Made by a program: the position numbers and the translations under genes. A stretch of DNA of 64,000 nt, taken from Strigamia acuminata. Lineage: Eukaryota > Arthropoda > Chilopoda > Geophilomorpha > Linotaeniidae. A model generated the notes under the pieces. The model was given only the letters and a program-made list of their open reading frames with translations, had not been told where the DNA came from and did no database searches. Numbering within the stretch: position 1 is the first letter of the stretch; each line of letters starts with the position of its first letter. The DNA lies in contig OX442317.1 in the NCBI GenBank assembly GCA_949358305.1, positions 6,266,186 to 6,330,185 of the forward strand, written 5' to 3'. Of the stretch, positions 21,801 through 34,000 are shown in pieces.

Positions 21801-23653
21801 GAATTGACTGTTCAGGAGTCGTATGGGACGAAACGAAATGACAGTGAGTGGAGTGGATTATTCCAACTGATAAACGAAAAGGTTAAGACAAAAAACGGGA
21901 TACTAGAGTGAAATTCAAACAAATATTAATAATAACACCCTAAAAAATTACAGAGTGTGGATATTGCTCTCTCTGATTTATCTCTGACAAAGAATCGTTT
22001 GGAAATTGCTGATTTTTCATCAAAAATATCAACAGCAACTCTACGACTCATTTATAAAATCCCGGATGAAAAGTATCATTTCCGGTTGTACATTGTACCG
22101 TTCGGATGGCAAATTTGGACTCTTGTCGTAGTCAGTATTATTGTTTCCGGAGTGCTCATACATGTAACCAACCGCGTGAGTCCAAACAGCGCACTACAAA
22201 CAACAAGAGATCCGACCGAATTAGCCAAAATCAAAGACCAGTTCAGCATCCAACACTGCCTTCTCACTATTTACAATGGATTCAACCAACAAGGTACACT
22301 GTGTGACCAGCTGTCCCTGCGCGCTGATCACTCGCCTGCAACACAAGGCACTTGGTGCAACTCTCTCGTCTCTCACACTCACAACTGTACAGTGACTGCT
22401 ATGGTCTTCGCCAGGGCAATTAGGGGACTAATCACTCTGGTGTGGGACGCATACTCACGTAAAATAACGGAGACTCCCTAATATTGGTTGGTTGGCCTTT
22501 ATTACTTTGTCTAGGGGTATGGGGAATCCCGCTATCCGTTGCGGGGGTACCACGAAGGCACGCCGCCCCGGCAACCGACCCGTCACACACTGGGCGGTAT
22601 ATACGACATTAGGTGCTTTCATTCTGGTGAACACTCTTGATACTTCCTTTCCTTTTGTTCCTTTTGCGGTTTTGGATTTGTTGTATTTATTTGGCGGTTT
22701 TGCATTGGCGATAGTAATATGGAATCCATTTTTTTCCTTACGGAAATCAAAAAATTTTACTTTTCGTTTATTCAATTTCAGGTGGTGATCTCGAACCGAG
22801 AGAGATATCTGGGAAGATCATTTTTGTGTCGGTTTACCTCAGTTTTGTCATCATTTTCTCGAGTTACACATCCGTATTTACATCCTTCTTAACTGTCAAA
22901 AGCACCAAAATCCTATTTGAAACCCTGCAAGAAGTGTACGACGATAAGAACTACCAAATTGGTGTTTGCAAAGACACGAATCAAGCGAATCTGTTCAAAG
23001 TATAATTTCTACATTATTCGACACACTTCCTACAAACCTCGACCCTTTAATTTTTCAGGACGACTCCGTGTCCACTAGTATGGAGTACCAAGTGTGGAGA
23101 CGAATTTTGGAGGATCCGGACAACTTGGTTCCAAATCTCAAAGGCGGCATTGATCGAGCATACACGCGCCATTTTGCATTAATCACCCCGAAAGAATCAA
23201 CCAGTTATTTCTTGGAAAACAATTGCAGTTTTGAGTTTTCTACCGAAGTTATTTACACCGAAACGAACCATTTCGCTTACACTAAGAATTTCCCCTACGC
23301 TGAAACCTTCAACAAATAGTTAAGTTTTTAGTGTTGATATTTATTCTAAATTTTTAAATTTTTCTCTTTTGTTATAATTAATTAGCATTGACAAATTTTA
23401 TGAAAGCGGAGCGATTCAACGATTACAACGAATGTATAAACAGGACGAAATCAAGTTTTGCGAGTCAGAAGGTGTCAAACCATTGGGATTCAAAAAAGTT
23501 GTTAGTTTGTACTTGCTTCTTGCAGGAGCGTCGTTATTTGCGAGTGCTGCGTTGGCAGTCGAATGGTTGTTTCGACTAACGGGGCAAATAACGGGGAGAA
23601 AGCGGAGCTTTCGCCGTATTATAAACGTCAAAAGTTCGCAGTTCGCACGTTAA
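18830..23653 (+). CDS. Divergent ionotropic receptor (iGluR-like), copy 2
   Basis: Tandem paralogue of the preceding gene, same strand. Twelve exons: 18830-18917, 18998-19138, 19200-19454, 20296-20582, 20649-20753, 21358-21567, 21629-21732, 21797-21881, 21954-22293, 22782-22999, 23059-23318 and 23386-23653. They total 786 residues. Exons 7, 9, 10 and 11 have exactly the same lengths as in copy 1 (104, 340, 218 and 260 nt). There is a signal peptide (STLLILLLQTFSVTTV), a reduced amino-terminal domain, an S1 half with DIALSDLSLTKNRLEIADFS (keeping the binding-type Arg), TM1, a QQG pore end, TM3 SSYTSVFTSFLT and TM4. The C-terminus is CESEGVKPLGFKKVVSLYLL and a basic tail shorter than copy 1's. 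A tataaaat box near 18764 precedes the start by about 65 bp. Confidence 0.9.
20761..21307. mobile_element. MITE with ttaccatgtttacatg ends
   Basis: Fills most of IR2 intron 5. The left end begins ttaccatgtttacatggtca; the right end, reversed, begins ttaccatgtttacatgtacc. Both continue into related 'cagtt..ccagataag' and 'cagttatctggataag' stretches. It has no coding content. Confidence 0.75.
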
Positions 23654-23684
23654 AGATTTAAAGTCTTAAGGTTGGTTCACACTT

Positions 23685-23717
23685 GGAAGTAAAGTAAAGT
23701 AAAGTAAAGTAAAGTAA
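23685..23717. repeat. Pentanucleotide microsatellite (aagta)n
   Basis: Six to seven tandem 'aagta' units just downstream of the second receptor gene. Confidence 0.85.
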
Positions 23718-24543
23718 ACAATGAAGAAGTAGAAGTAAGGTAATGCAAGAAGTAGAAGTAACTACTCCAAAATTTCGTTTATTTTTCACCCCATTTTGTT
23801 GCACACATTTTGGAATATCTCATTTCATAAAAATCTTAGTGGGATCTAAACTGCCTCATAAAAAATCTTACACTCGGTGTACATTTCTTACTAAATGACT
23901 AAAATTATAATTTATTAAAATGTGATAATTACGGTTCAAATAATACCTACACAATTGATATATAAATTCCCTTTTAAAATATTAAAACACATTAGCCGGG
24001 TTTGATAAATAAGTGCACATTTTACGAACCCGGCTGTTTCCTCTAACCTATAAGTGCGATCAAAAGCTCCTCCTCCTAGTCTACAGTCTACATGTAAACG
24101 ATTTTATTCTTCTTTGCCTGTTCCGTATCCATATCTGTATTGAATCAAAAACATGTTTTAAAGTTTGCTTATGAATTTGAAAAATATGCTGTCATTTATT
24201 CTATTTATTTATCGAATAAATAAAAATTACTTTTTTCCTCTCCGTCGCGTGTGTAGGTTCTGTAAGCGAAGGTGCTATTTTCTTGTACGTTCTCTACTCA
24301 ATGTCATCCAAAACCAAGGCAAGAAATATGTAAAGAAAAAGAGTCACTATACTTCTGACTGTCCAAACTGATCCTTGATTCTGCTCGTGCTTCCATCTGG
24401 TGGAAGAAACCTGAAACTTTATAATAAATAAAGCGTCATCAACTCGATCGCCATTTTCCGAAAATTTTATTTTTTCCTAAATATATTTATCTCGGTACCC
24501 TACATTTTATGAACATTTCCGAAGAAAAGAATCACTTGTTCTA
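23718..24543. other. Intergenic, no assigned gene
   Basis: AT-rich. A patch at 24235-24420 has short open frames and ends in overlapping aataaa signals, like a terminal exon, but I could not join it to a convincing upstream exon. Confidence 0.4.
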
Positions 24544-24597
24544 GGGTTCCCTACATATAATAGGGAACCGCGTAAGTCTGTCGTCAGCCTTCTCAGT
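24544..24597 (+). promoter_or_regulatory. TATA/Inr core promoter of the snoRNA host gene, with hairpin
   Basis: tataa at 24556-24560 is followed 35 bp later by a tcagt initiator (24593-24597) preceded by a ccttctc pyrimidine tract, as in 5'TOP-type host genes. The TATA lies in the loop of a perfect 9-bp inverted repeat (ggttcccta / tagggaacc). Confidence 0.5.
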
Positions 24598-24971
24598 TCA
24601 CTTATTTGACACTAGGAGGAGACACTGGCAGTACAAGATCTTTCACAGTTCACGGCACCTACGTTCACGTGGTAAGCACGTCTCTCTTTTTTATTTTTTA
24701 TTTTTCAATTTACAATTTTAAATTTTGCTTATCATTTACCAGTATCGCGATCATGCTGTTTACGAAACGAAATCCTCCGAATGAGAGAAACACCAAAGAT
24801 GGCAGCCCTGGAAGTCTGGAACCATGAAAAGACAAAGGACAAAGACCGTTATGGGTTATTAGTAGTTATATTCCCATCGAAATCGACGTTTGAAACATGA
24901 TTTTAATTCATCTCCCTACCACAGGTGATTATCCAACACAAATGTATATTATTAATCCGTTTTTCTTCTTC

Positions 24972-25066
24972 CGGCAATGATGAATAGCGCAGGGGACCTG
25001 AAACCGGACAAGCATGTGGTCCGGGCTTGACCTTTAGGGTTAAGTGATACGCGCTACCTGAGCCTT
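24972..25066 (+). ncRNA. Box C/D RNA, copy 1
   Basis: Box C atgatga at 24978-24984, box D' ctga at 24999-25002, a C'-like gtgata at 25045-25050 and box D ctga at 25058-25061. A short terminal stem ggc/gcc flanks boxes C and D. Internal stems are ccggac/gtccgg and cttgacc/ggttaag, and tagcgc pairs with gcgcta. Target unknown. The preceding 'acaggtgattatcc' (24921-24934) recalls the 5' end of U8 snoRNA, so a longer U8-like RNA cannot be excluded. Confidence 0.62.
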
Positions 25067-25299
25067 AAATATATAAAAATTCAATAATTATAGAACAAAA
25101 AAAATTAACCACAAATATTTTGTTATGCTTACAGAACGATGGGACTTACTTCAGCCGTGATGAAGACAAAGAACGTTATGGGTTATTAGTAGTTATATAT
25201 TCCCATCGAAATCGACGTTTGAAGCTTGATTTTAATTCATCTCCCTACCACAGGTGATTATCCATTACTAATTTATATTATTAATCCGTTTTTCTTCTT

Positions 25300-25397
25300 C
25301 TGGCAATGATGAATAGCGCAGGGGACCTGAAACCGGAAGAGTATGTGGTCCGGGCTTGATCTTTAGGGTCAAGTGATAAAGCGCCAGACTGAGCTTA
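25300..25397 (+). ncRNA. Box C/D RNA, copy 2
   Basis: Box C at 25306-25312, D' at 25327-25330 and D at 25389-25392. The stem loop reads cttgatc/ggtcaag where copy 1 has cttgacc/ggttaag, so both changes keep pairing (G-U to G-C, C-G to U-G). The stretch before box D (aaagcgccaga) differs from copy 1 (acgcgctac), implying a different D guide, while the D' guide is unchanged. Confidence 0.62.
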
Positions 25398-25505
25398 ATT
25401 CTTCTTTGTAAATGAAATATTTGTGTAAAAAAATTTCTAACCGAAATATTTTTGTCTTTTTAGGTCTAGAAAACAATGGTTGAAATAAAGTTGACTATTT
25501 TTGGC

Positions 25506-28018
25506 TCGAGTATGATCTACCCACGTTTTCTGATCGAAAAAATGTGAAAAATCCAATGACGCTGTATTTTCGATACGTAGTATCAGAAGAATTTTCTAAT
25601 AATAGTAACAATTTATTTGCTACACCAACAACAAAACGAGGCTTCGGAACCTAAAAAATACAAACGAGCCTTCGAAGAGTTTAAATAATTAATGAAATTA
25701 ATTATTCTGGTGTAAAATAAAAATGATTATTATAAAGATCTATTTACCGTAAACAAATTGTTTTGTTGTAAAGAGTGTAACATCAATTTATTAGAATAAA
25801 AATAAGTTAAATTGGATTTCAAGATGTGTTTGGAAAAATTATACAATGACAATGACAAAGAAAAAGAAAATTTCATTTTGTTTTTCTAATTACACAATTT
25901 TTGAAGGGCAATCTTTTTAATGTTATAATGCATTATTTTTTTTAACATACATAACAATCTGATGATAAAAATTTCCATAAAAATATGGTTATGAATTAAG
26001 ATCATGATATGGTTTTTTAATTTGATGACGGGCTCAGTAGTTTTAACAAGCAACGTCACCACTTTCATATCCCATAAAAAAAAACAAGAAAATCAAAAAA
26101 TGAATCAATGGCACACGAAAATCTGACTTTTAAACGATAAAAAACTAAAAATTAACCGAAAACCAAACTTATCCCCCAACAAGATGCCCGAAAATCGCTT
26201 AAACTCGCATCAACAAGTTGAGTTTAAACAAAAAAAATAATAAAATAAAAATTTAAATAAAAAACAATTAAATTAAAAATTAAATTAAAAATTAGAAACA
26301 CACTTCAAAACCAAAAAATTCAAATCAATCCAATTTTTTTTTTTTTTTAATATTTCTAATTTATGCATTGATTATCCCACAAATTTCTAAACCTAATATT
26401 TATTACAATTTTCTACAAATTAATTCCTCCATCCCTCCATTTTGAAGGCACATTTTTGGGGGATCCTAGTGACAATTCTTTTTGGCACTATTTAATTTAA
26501 AAATAAAATTATAAAACAAAAAAAGAAATTTTTTTTTGAAACAAAAAACAAACAAAACCAAAAAAAAAAAAAAAAAAACATCTACAAGCAAATTTACATT
26601 TTTCTGAGGTAAAAACAAATATCATCTTCTAGCACAAAACGGCAAAAACCAATTCAAAAATATGGCAACCATTTGGTGGGTATTCTAGCCAAACCAAAAC
26701 CACAAAAAAATTTAATAAAAATCACTTTTCAGCAATTTTTAAATAAAAAAATTTTTTAAATGGTCAAGATTCGACTTAAAATGATCTTGTGAGCCTAACC
26801 CCAAATTAAAAACATCAAAAACACATCAAAACGACTAAATCCGACTCGATTTTACAATTAAATCCCAATTTCGCGCTTCAATTCCCCAAAATCCAATTTC
26901 ACTCCCAAAAAATTAAAAAATTACATGAACAGTGCACGAGTTCCTAATTAACCCTAATTATCCTATTTAATTTGAAGCCAGGCTCAAACAAGACCTCGTA
27001 ATTAAGAAAAAATTTAAAGCTCACTTATTTTCTACATTAACAACATGAGGGGGGCGCACAACAATACTAAATAGTCAACTAGTCCTATTAATTAATTAAT
27101 TAATTACTCAGTTATTCATATAAGGCTATGGTACATCATGACAACAGTGGATAAACTCTTGACTTCATTTTGTAACAAATGTAATCATTTTACATTTACA
27201 TAAATGGGAAACGAAATAGTGACATTAAAAACAGCTAAATTTTTTCTCTATTAAATTCAATTCTTTTTTTGTTATTTTCCTTATTTTTAAAAGTTTTTAT
27301 TTTATCTCAGTTCTATGGAAAAAACGGAAAGAAAAAATAAAGAGAAACAGAAGAAACGTGATTTTTGTCAAAGTGTCGAGGAGGAGGCGACATCCGCTTA
27401 CCCTGTGGAGCGCGTCTAGGCCTCGTGTGACGGCATTTAAAGTGGCACTGGGGGGAATGTAATTGATATCCAAAATAGAATTTGTTAAGTAACGACACTA
27501 ACGTGATTGCATTTTGCCTTTAAAATTTATCACTTCCGTCTGAGCTAGAAAAACTTTGATGCAAAGTTCAATGGCTTCTACCCCACAAATTAATTAATCA
27601 TTAATTAATTTTTATTTATTTTTTTTTTAACTTTGGTATAAAAGAAAAACAGAATTTCATTTAACTTAAAAAAAATAAAAAACCCAAAAAAAAAAAAATT
27701 TAAAAAACCAAAAAAAAAAAATAATTAAAAATTTTTTTTACCGATAAATTTCACTAACTCAACTCACTGAAGAAGAGAAAAAAAACGAAAAAATTTAAAA
27801 AAAAAATGAAAAATCCATGCAAAAAAGTCACCAACGAACACAAAAACGAAACCGAAACACAAAACCAAGCTAAGTAGTCGAGCAGAGAAGTCCGAGGCAC
27901 ACGGAACACGGGAACAGCGACTACTAAAACTTCTTCTTTTTTTTTTGTTAAATTTTAATATATAATTATATTTTTTTTTCTCTAGAATCTAGGAAACAAT
28001 GTATACGTCGCCGTCGAG
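25506..28018 (-). other. AT-rich Mef2 3' flank and probable 3' UTR
   Basis: Long A/T runs, few stops-free frames and no gene. Part is probably Mef2 3' UTR, since several minus-strand aataaa signals occur between 27200 and 27650. The remainder appears to be plain intergenic DNA. Confidence 0.5.
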
Positions 28019-31000
28019 TTATGTGGCCCAGCCGTCTTGATTGACCCGCGGCCGTTTAACAACGGGGCCATCAAAGTCGCTGCTATGGCTACCATCGGGC
28101 GACAATGAGTTTGGCGACAAATGGCCGCCACTAGACGGTGGACGGTGCAGCTGACTAGAGGATATGCCGCCATCTCTCGGAGGCGAAATGGGCTCACTCT
28201 TAATCTTGACAGACATTGGCGAGGGTGAGTTGTGTGGAGGAGGAGTGCCACTCGTGACCGCTAGATGAGGCAAACCCGCCGTGGTTTGGCTGGAAAAATC
28301 ACAAAGAAATCTAATTAGTCGATAAAATAAATTCCGTTCACATGCATAAACATCAATTTAAAATTAAATTTATATTTAAAACCACTCCCACGCACAAAAA
28401 TCCCCCGCACTTAACGGAGCACGAAGTCAATGGGCCCGTGTGCAAATTGAGTCCCCCGCGTCCTTTAGCAGAAAGTTACGTACATTTATTCATTTCTTTG
28501 CCGATCGTTTCGGATCTGCACTCACCGCGCCCTAACTGGGCCACAAATACTACCTGTTTACATGCACAACCGGGCTGAAGTTGGCACAACATTACTTTCG
28601 CGATAGTCTACGGAAAGACCGATACCCCCAAAACACAAAAACACCCAAATCTCAAAATCTATACCTTGGAATTGTCTGAAAATTGGCCAGCATGTAGTCA
28701 AGAGTGTCCCTTTGCTTCGTTCAAAAGCACAGACACCTAACTCATGTAAACAGGGATGACAAGGATTATTCGAATAGTGAATAATCCCTCGCAGAAGGTT
28801 GTTTAATTCGAGTGAACTCAAACTATTTTTATTGCGCATGCGTGCATTGCTTCCGGCACTTCCCCGTTGGTCGAAAACCGAAAGTGATCACGAATCATTT
28901 TCTGCATGTAAACACAACAATCTAATCTCGAATTATTCACCACTCAAAATATTCGGTGCATGTAAACGTAGTAAAAGCGAAATAGAGTAAGTTAGGTGCA
29001 TTCAATCCTCGATCCACTCAAAAAAGTAACTTAAAGAAGTGAATTCTCGACTGAAAACACTAAAAACTGAACTGAACTAAAAAGATGGCTACCTACATGT
29101 GCTAACAACGGCAAACAGCAGGTGCGGAAGAGATAAATCACTTCTACAAGTCAAAGAAGCGATTTAAATTTCACTTAATCTTAATCCTCTTATTTGAATT
29201 CTTTCAAGTTGACTTCTCAGAGATACGATAAAAAAAAACGTCATTTCAGACAAATAAGTGAATTCGTTTTTTAAGAATTCAAACCACCAAGCATTTTGTT
29301 GCAAAAAAAAGCCGAAAAAATGATCAAATCCCCAAAATGGCTGCCACAAAAAATTTCCCCCTCTCATTAATACAGAAACTAAACGATTAATTTCAGATTC
29401 CATTATTTCCAACGAGAGACACAACAATTCGAAACGTTATCAACATCCAGCCTGCTCTCCTCCCCCGAGTTAAGTTGTTGGAACCGACAGATAACCATTG
29501 CAAAAGCTTTGCAAATTCCAGACATGTGCACCGGGCCGACATGCGCGCAGCTGCCCCGGTTGATGCAGTTTCATGAATCATTCTATTTCGACTATGAGCT
29601 ACTGTTCCCTGAAAACCTGATGCCAATTAACAGCAATGTGGAAACTTTTCAAACGTGTACAGCTTGCGATGCATAAAAGAATTCTTTCCCTGCCCCCGCA
29701 CATAAACAAATACCTATTGTGTTCTATTTGGGTTATCTCAAGTGCAACGATTGATTATCATCACCGCCACATTGCTTGTGTAAACCATTAGAGAAATTAC
29801 TTCATTAGTGCGGTCAAAGTATCAAAAAATCGCACAAAAAAATCAACCAAAACGACCAAAATCAACTCATTCATTTTCCACTGCACATAAGGGCACAATG
29901 TGTTCAAATACTGTTGCGACATACTTGAGGATTGCTCCTAGATGAGCTCCAGCCAAAACATTTATGTAATTCCCCAACTCCTATTACTCACGTCTTTGAG
30001 TACAAGCCAAACAAGGCAATAGCCTTCAATCGTTGGCACGAGCCTCCGAGCGAGCTAATGATTTACAACTAGCTACTCTTACACTTACCAGCACAACCAT
30101 TAACATTAACGTTATTAAGTCTAGCAATCAAGTGACTACATCTTCAACTAACAACCAAAATTCATAATTACATTCTATTTGTCCAAAACCACAATATGTC
30201 TCCCAAATTTCTGTTTGAATAAAATGTAACGGCTTAGACTCCGAGGAATCTTGAATTTGTGTCAATACGGTGCATACCATACTGCCTCAAATAAACGCCA
30301 AGGCTTTTATTAATTTTTTCGACCCAACACCCCACGCTTATTTAAAGCCAAAGAAATACGGCACCGTAAAGTTCCCGCATTAGAGAGTTTGCGGGATGCA
30401 TTTTTCCCTTACAGTTAAAGACTATACGGTATAAAAATAGTGTAAGGGAAAAATGATAAATTAAGTTTTTGCGGGCTGCACTTTTCCCTTATCACTACAC
30501 TATTTCAGCCAACTACTGACAGTTAGTAATTTTGGGCCTAAAAATTCAATTTGGGGGTTTAAATGTGCAAATTTCTGCATAAAATTCCATTATTATGCCT
30601 ATAAAGAATGGTTTTGGGCCTAAAATTCAACTTTGGGCCTCACTTATCATTCAATCTACTTTATTATGACTGTGATGTGTTTGATCGGGACAACAAAATA
30701 ATCGCCATTTGCAATGGGCGGAGCTAACAATGTAGTGTTCTCAATTCTGATTGGCTGCGCTATATTTTAATTTAGTGTTGAAAACGATACACTAAAGAAA
30801 TTTCCCTTATGATATGGCACTAAAATAGTGTATCGTGGAGCAAAATAAGGGGAAAATGCATCTCGGAAACTCTATTGACAAAATCTTCATAGTATTAAAA
30901 ATTACGATTGTAACTGTATTTTCTTTTGTAATGGTTTAAAAAAACAAATCGACACAGACCCCAAAAGAACACAAGGCACAAACTGGGTCTCATCTTACTT

Positions 31001-34000
31001 ATGGATTCAATAAAAAGATGCGTCTCTCTTTTGGGTGAGAGGTTTATTTACTTCTGGTACTGCAAGAAGTTAATATTCCTGTAACCCGAGCAGAATGAAG
31101 TAGCTTCTGCGAAATGTGTTCAAACTTTTTAATCTGAGCTATTAATACATTTCCATAATTACTCCTTGAATAATTCTATGAACAGTGACTTGAAACAAAA
31201 AAAAAGGTTGTACTTTTAACGTCTCGGATATCTGAATTATGAAACTTTAATTGTGTCTTAAAATAGCACCGGTATCTTCGATTACAGACTACACCTTTCC
31301 GTACATAAATATAAGGTATATCTATTCTCCAACAATTTTTCACACTTTTCTAATCTTTGTAAAGCCACTTGATAGATCTAAAGGAACTATATATAACCTC
31401 AAACCCAATTTCTTCATCTAAAATACAAAAACTGAACAAACGCCACATAACTTTTCCCTGGCAGAGAACATTGCCATTTCTTAATCAACTTAAACCAATA
31501 AATAATCCATAATCTCGCATTGAAATCACACAAATGACATCACATTGTGCAAACATTGCCCTATCTATTCCGACTTCCGAAACATCATTATTCAAACAAA
31601 ACAATCATCGTGTCCATGAGTAATCACCTAATCTAGACTTGTTTGCACAAGCCTTATGAAATAGATCAGCGAGTTAATGAATCATTTATCTCATCTAATA
31701 AACATTCTTTCAATGTACGTACATAAAACTCGCTTACCGATACAACGACTTCAGTCCCAAAACCTATCCCCACACCTAACTATTTCTCCTAAAGCCTAAT
31801 GCCTAATGTTGTCAATACAATGTACTTTTTCAATGCATTAAAACCTTCATTAATTCCTTGTGGTGTTAATACACCACACGTCGCAATAACGTCAAGTTGC
31901 GATAAAATTTAGTTTGCTCCAATTTACACACGTACTCATGTCGTTCGAGATGAAAAAGTTCAAAGTAGTCGCAAATAAGAAAAGATACTTACCCATACCT
32001 GGCATGACCAAGACCAGAGGCAGTGAGAGGCCCTTGTGGCACCCAGGTGTGGAGCATGTTAGGCGAGGTGAATCCCGGCATACCCCCGAGGTCAGAGTTG
32101 ATAGAAATGTCGTCTGGAATTCCGAGAGAAATTGCTGCGTCAGAGCCAAGCAGCGCTTATTAGAAAAAAATGTAACAAAATTGAAGACAGAAAAGAAATG
32201 AAATAACCGAGTCGGGAGGGCACACACAAAACCAAGGTCGCATGCGTGGAATGAATTGGTAAAATGGTCAGTCAGGAAGTGTCATTCGAAGTCTCATTCG
32301 ATTCTGTTACCACACTCACTTACTTTGAGAAAAACTGGTGGACAGAGCGGACGGATAGTTGAGCCCAGGAATAGTAGGCGTCGCTAATGACACAACCGGC
32401 GTCGCTAGTGATGAAGACGATGTCCGACTAGCCTGTTTTAAGACATTCAAACAATTAAAACCACGAAGAGTTGTCAACGCAACTTAATAATGTATATTTG
32501 CCATCGATATCAAATGACAATCTACATAATGCATCATTCATTTCTAAGCTTTTTTGACACTATTGAAACAGCGGCAGTTTCGACTTTGTTCTCCGTTTTA
32601 AACCCTTCACCCACAATTTGCATTTTTCGACCAAAAAATAAAAAAAAAATTGCATTGCTAAAATGTCATTATTTTTAGTATTTATTTATTTTGCAATGCT
32701 ACACAAAATGCATCAAAAAGTTATTAGAATTTATGGCTAATGAACGTGCAGATTTCTATGCAATTAATTAATCATTACTTCGTTAAAAGTTGTTATAAAA
32801 GCTGTAATTTGATTAGAGAATGGGCAAAAACGTTAAACACAATGTTAGTGCAATAAAACATGGAAAGTTCAACCAACTCATTACAAAAAGGCTTTCCTGC
32901 ATACAATGTACTGTGTATGGACCGGACAGTGCTCGTCCGGACGGCTTTTCTGGACCCAACCTACACCCAGCAATGTTAAACTCCTTCTGGGACGCATTCT
33001 ATGTCCGGACTACACAAAGTACACCGTATATCGTTAGTTTAGTTAAATCAAACACGAGGTTAGACATTCCGACAATTACGACAGGTATTATTGAACACCA
33101 AACATTTTTTTCAATGCAACTACTTACAATGTTCCATTGCAATGCAAGTTTTCGCAACTGTAATTCATGACTGAAGTTTCCAAACTTTTATTTAATCAAA
33201 ATTTTGTTTCTTTTTCTTTGTTTGTTCTTATTATTTTTTCTTTTCCTTTTACCAACTCACCAAACTAGAACTCGGTGGATTAGGAATCACTACTCTTAAG
33301 TTAGCGCGAGATCCCGTCGTTGTAGCTGCCACATTCTGTTTCGACAATGTGCCACCTGATTTGCCCACCACGAGTCCTGGTGATGTGTTCCCCGAGATTC
33401 CAGGTGACAACTGCTGAGAGTATGAATTTGTTCCGTTGATGTCTAACAACCCTCCGGACGAACTTGGACGTGGACTAACACTGGCATGTGGCATCTGCAG
33501 CGATGACTGAACCATCCCAGGACTGTTGTCCTGGCCACCGTAAGAACTGTTGCCTGGCAACGTGTTGTAGCTGCCTTGGTTCATACTAGCAGACTGAAAT
33601 AAACAAAACAACTCATTTACTTAAACTCAAATTAAATGTCCAAATTAACAAAACATCAAACATTATTCCACTATTATCGGACACTATTTTGCCTTTTTAA
33701 TAATATTGTTACGTGCAAGGGGATGATTTCTCGCGTTTTCCCGTGTACCGCGAGATGTACCGCAAAATCCCAGTACCGGTACTACAGGGCGACCAAAGTA
33801 CCGCGGTACAAGTACGCGGTACTTCCGCAGGTTAGAGAAAGTACCGCGGTCCTGGTACAAAACTTGCACAAAAGTATCGCGGTACAGTACCGGTACTGTA
33901 CTTCTGGTACACTATCGCGTACCGTGCCCTACACCTTTTGTCGTGGCCCGATCTATCCAGATTTCCCGGTATAAATTTGTTCCCGTGGCCCGACCTGTCC

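Larger units (their letters stand above)
24588..25505 (+). ncRNA. Spliced non-coding host transcript carrying two box C/D RNAs
   Basis: Inferred exons are about 24588-24671 (donor gtaagc), 24743-24847, 25135-25174 and 25464 to about 25505. Acceptors are ttaccag, ttacag and ttttag; a terminal aataaa lies at 25484-25489. Joined, they have no meaningful ORF. Introns 2 and 3 (24848-25134 and 25175-25463) are tandem copies: about 235 bp from the exon end 'gacaaaga' through the box C/D RNA is roughly 90% identical. Box D lies 73 bp and 71 bp before the respective acceptors, the placement typical of intron-processed box C/D snoRNAs. The model resembles UHG/Gas5-type host genes. The donors of introns 2 and 3 (gttatg) are weak, so independent transcription is an alternative. 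Confidence 0.6.

Noticed and set aside
22455-22788. ORFs of about 100 codons on both strands in IR2 intron 9
   Set aside because: They lie within a well-supported intron, look like repeat sequence, and neither resembles a known protein.
24235-24440. Terminal-exon-like patch ending in aataaa
   Set aside because: Three competing short frames, no convincing upstream exon, no recognised product.
24606-24827. 73-codon plus-strand frame across the host gene's first intron
   Set aside because: No ATG start, crosses a spliced intron, and the product has no recognisable feature.
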